Below are positions 5,570 through 5,704 of a stretch of 5,704 bases of DNA, one piece after another (the stretch's first letter is position 1; the number at the start of each line of letters is the position of its first letter). Under the pieces are notes generated by a model. It saw nothing but the letters and a program-made list of their open reading frames with translations. It ran no database searches and was not told where the DNA came from. This DNA comes from Nitrospirota bacterium (GTDB lineage: Bacteria; Nitrospirota; Thermodesulfovibrionia; Thermodesulfovibrionales; JdFR-85). The stretch lies in NCBI GenBank assembly GCA_013152195.1, contig JAADGU010000143.1, positions 1 to 5,704 of the forward strand, in the 5' to 3' direction. Position numbers and translations under genes: made by a program.

Positions 5570-5704
5570 TTACGCCTCCTGCTCTTCTGTCTCCTGAGTC
5601 TCTATCTCCATCACGGGAGTATCCCTCTTAACAAATGTGTTCCTGTACCTCGACATACCGGTTCCTGCAGGAATGATTCTTCCCATTATCACGTTTTCCT
5701 TAAG
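5570..5704 (-). CDS. rpoC: DNA-directed RNA polymerase beta' subunit, C-terminal end (partial)
   Basis: The last 44 residues and stop of RpoC, entering from the right edge. The segment LKENVIMGRIIPAGTG followed by MSRYRN is the highly conserved end of the beta' subunit, which forms part of the catalytic core of RNA polymerase. It is followed by a lineage-specific acidic tail (METETQ-like, here MEIETQETEEQEA). The stop codon is 5572-5570 on the minus strand. The terminator just beyond shows that rpoC ends its transcription unit here, with no rpsL or other str-operon gene following in the same direction within the window. Confidence 0.95.
   Translation of the reverse strand, partial: LKENVIMGRIIPAGTGMSRYRNTFVKRDTPVMEIETQETEEQEA

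Overview
The window reads as chromosome from a Gram-negative, probably anaerobic, respiring bacterium. The signs are an NrfHA-type periplasmic nitrite reductase fed from the quinol pool, c-type cytochrome chemistry, a lipoprotein signal peptide, and a periplasmic sensor kinase with its own c-heme site. The gene styles (calcium-free NrfA type, sigma-54-like promoter, RCK potassium channel) fit Nitrospirota or Desulfobacterota/Geobacter-like lineages, but the sequence alone does not fix the phylum. No mobile element, CRISPR array, tRNA or rRNA was seen.

Left half (1-3276, minus strand). Three genes point left and may form one transcription unit: a small Mut7-C RNase-domain/zinc-ribbon protein (2800-3276), a two-transmembrane RCK potassium-channel protein (1773-2774, TTG start) and a membrane histidine kinase (1-1700, cut by the left edge before its ATPase domain). 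The kinase has a Cache-type periplasmic domain containing a CxxCH heme-c motif, then a second membrane helix, a coiled coil, a PAS domain and an HisKA H-box of the NtrB/AtoS style.

Divergent intergenic region (3277-3576, 300 bases). It holds a 12-base palindrome, a 12-base inverted repeat with a 10-base spacer, a good -24/-12 (sigma-54) promoter candidate aimed at nrfH, and a roughly 100-base leader with a small hairpin in front of the nrfH ribosome site. The repeat lies about 85 bases upstream of the predicted transcription start, where an enhancer-binding protein would be expected.

Right half (3577-5464, plus strand). nrfH (tetraheme quinol dehydrogenase) is followed by nrfA (pentaheme ammonia-forming nitrite reductase). 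NrfA has a lipobox signal peptide and, in place of the calcium ligands, the Thr and Arg expected of a calcium-independent NrfA. The nrfA frame is broken just before the fifth heme motif: hemes 1-4 are read in one frame to a stop at 5082, while heme 5 and the C-terminal helices continue in the +1 frame to 5464. This is either a real inactivating mutation or a sequence error.

Right edge (5496-5704). A strong terminator that works in both directions separates nrfA from the convergent 3' end of rpoC.

The most interesting hypothesis is a regulatory circuit: a heme-containing sensor kinase of the type that commonly partners sigma-54 activators, encoded divergently from a nitrite reductase operon with a sigma-54-like promoter. 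The expected response regulator would lie beyond the left edge.
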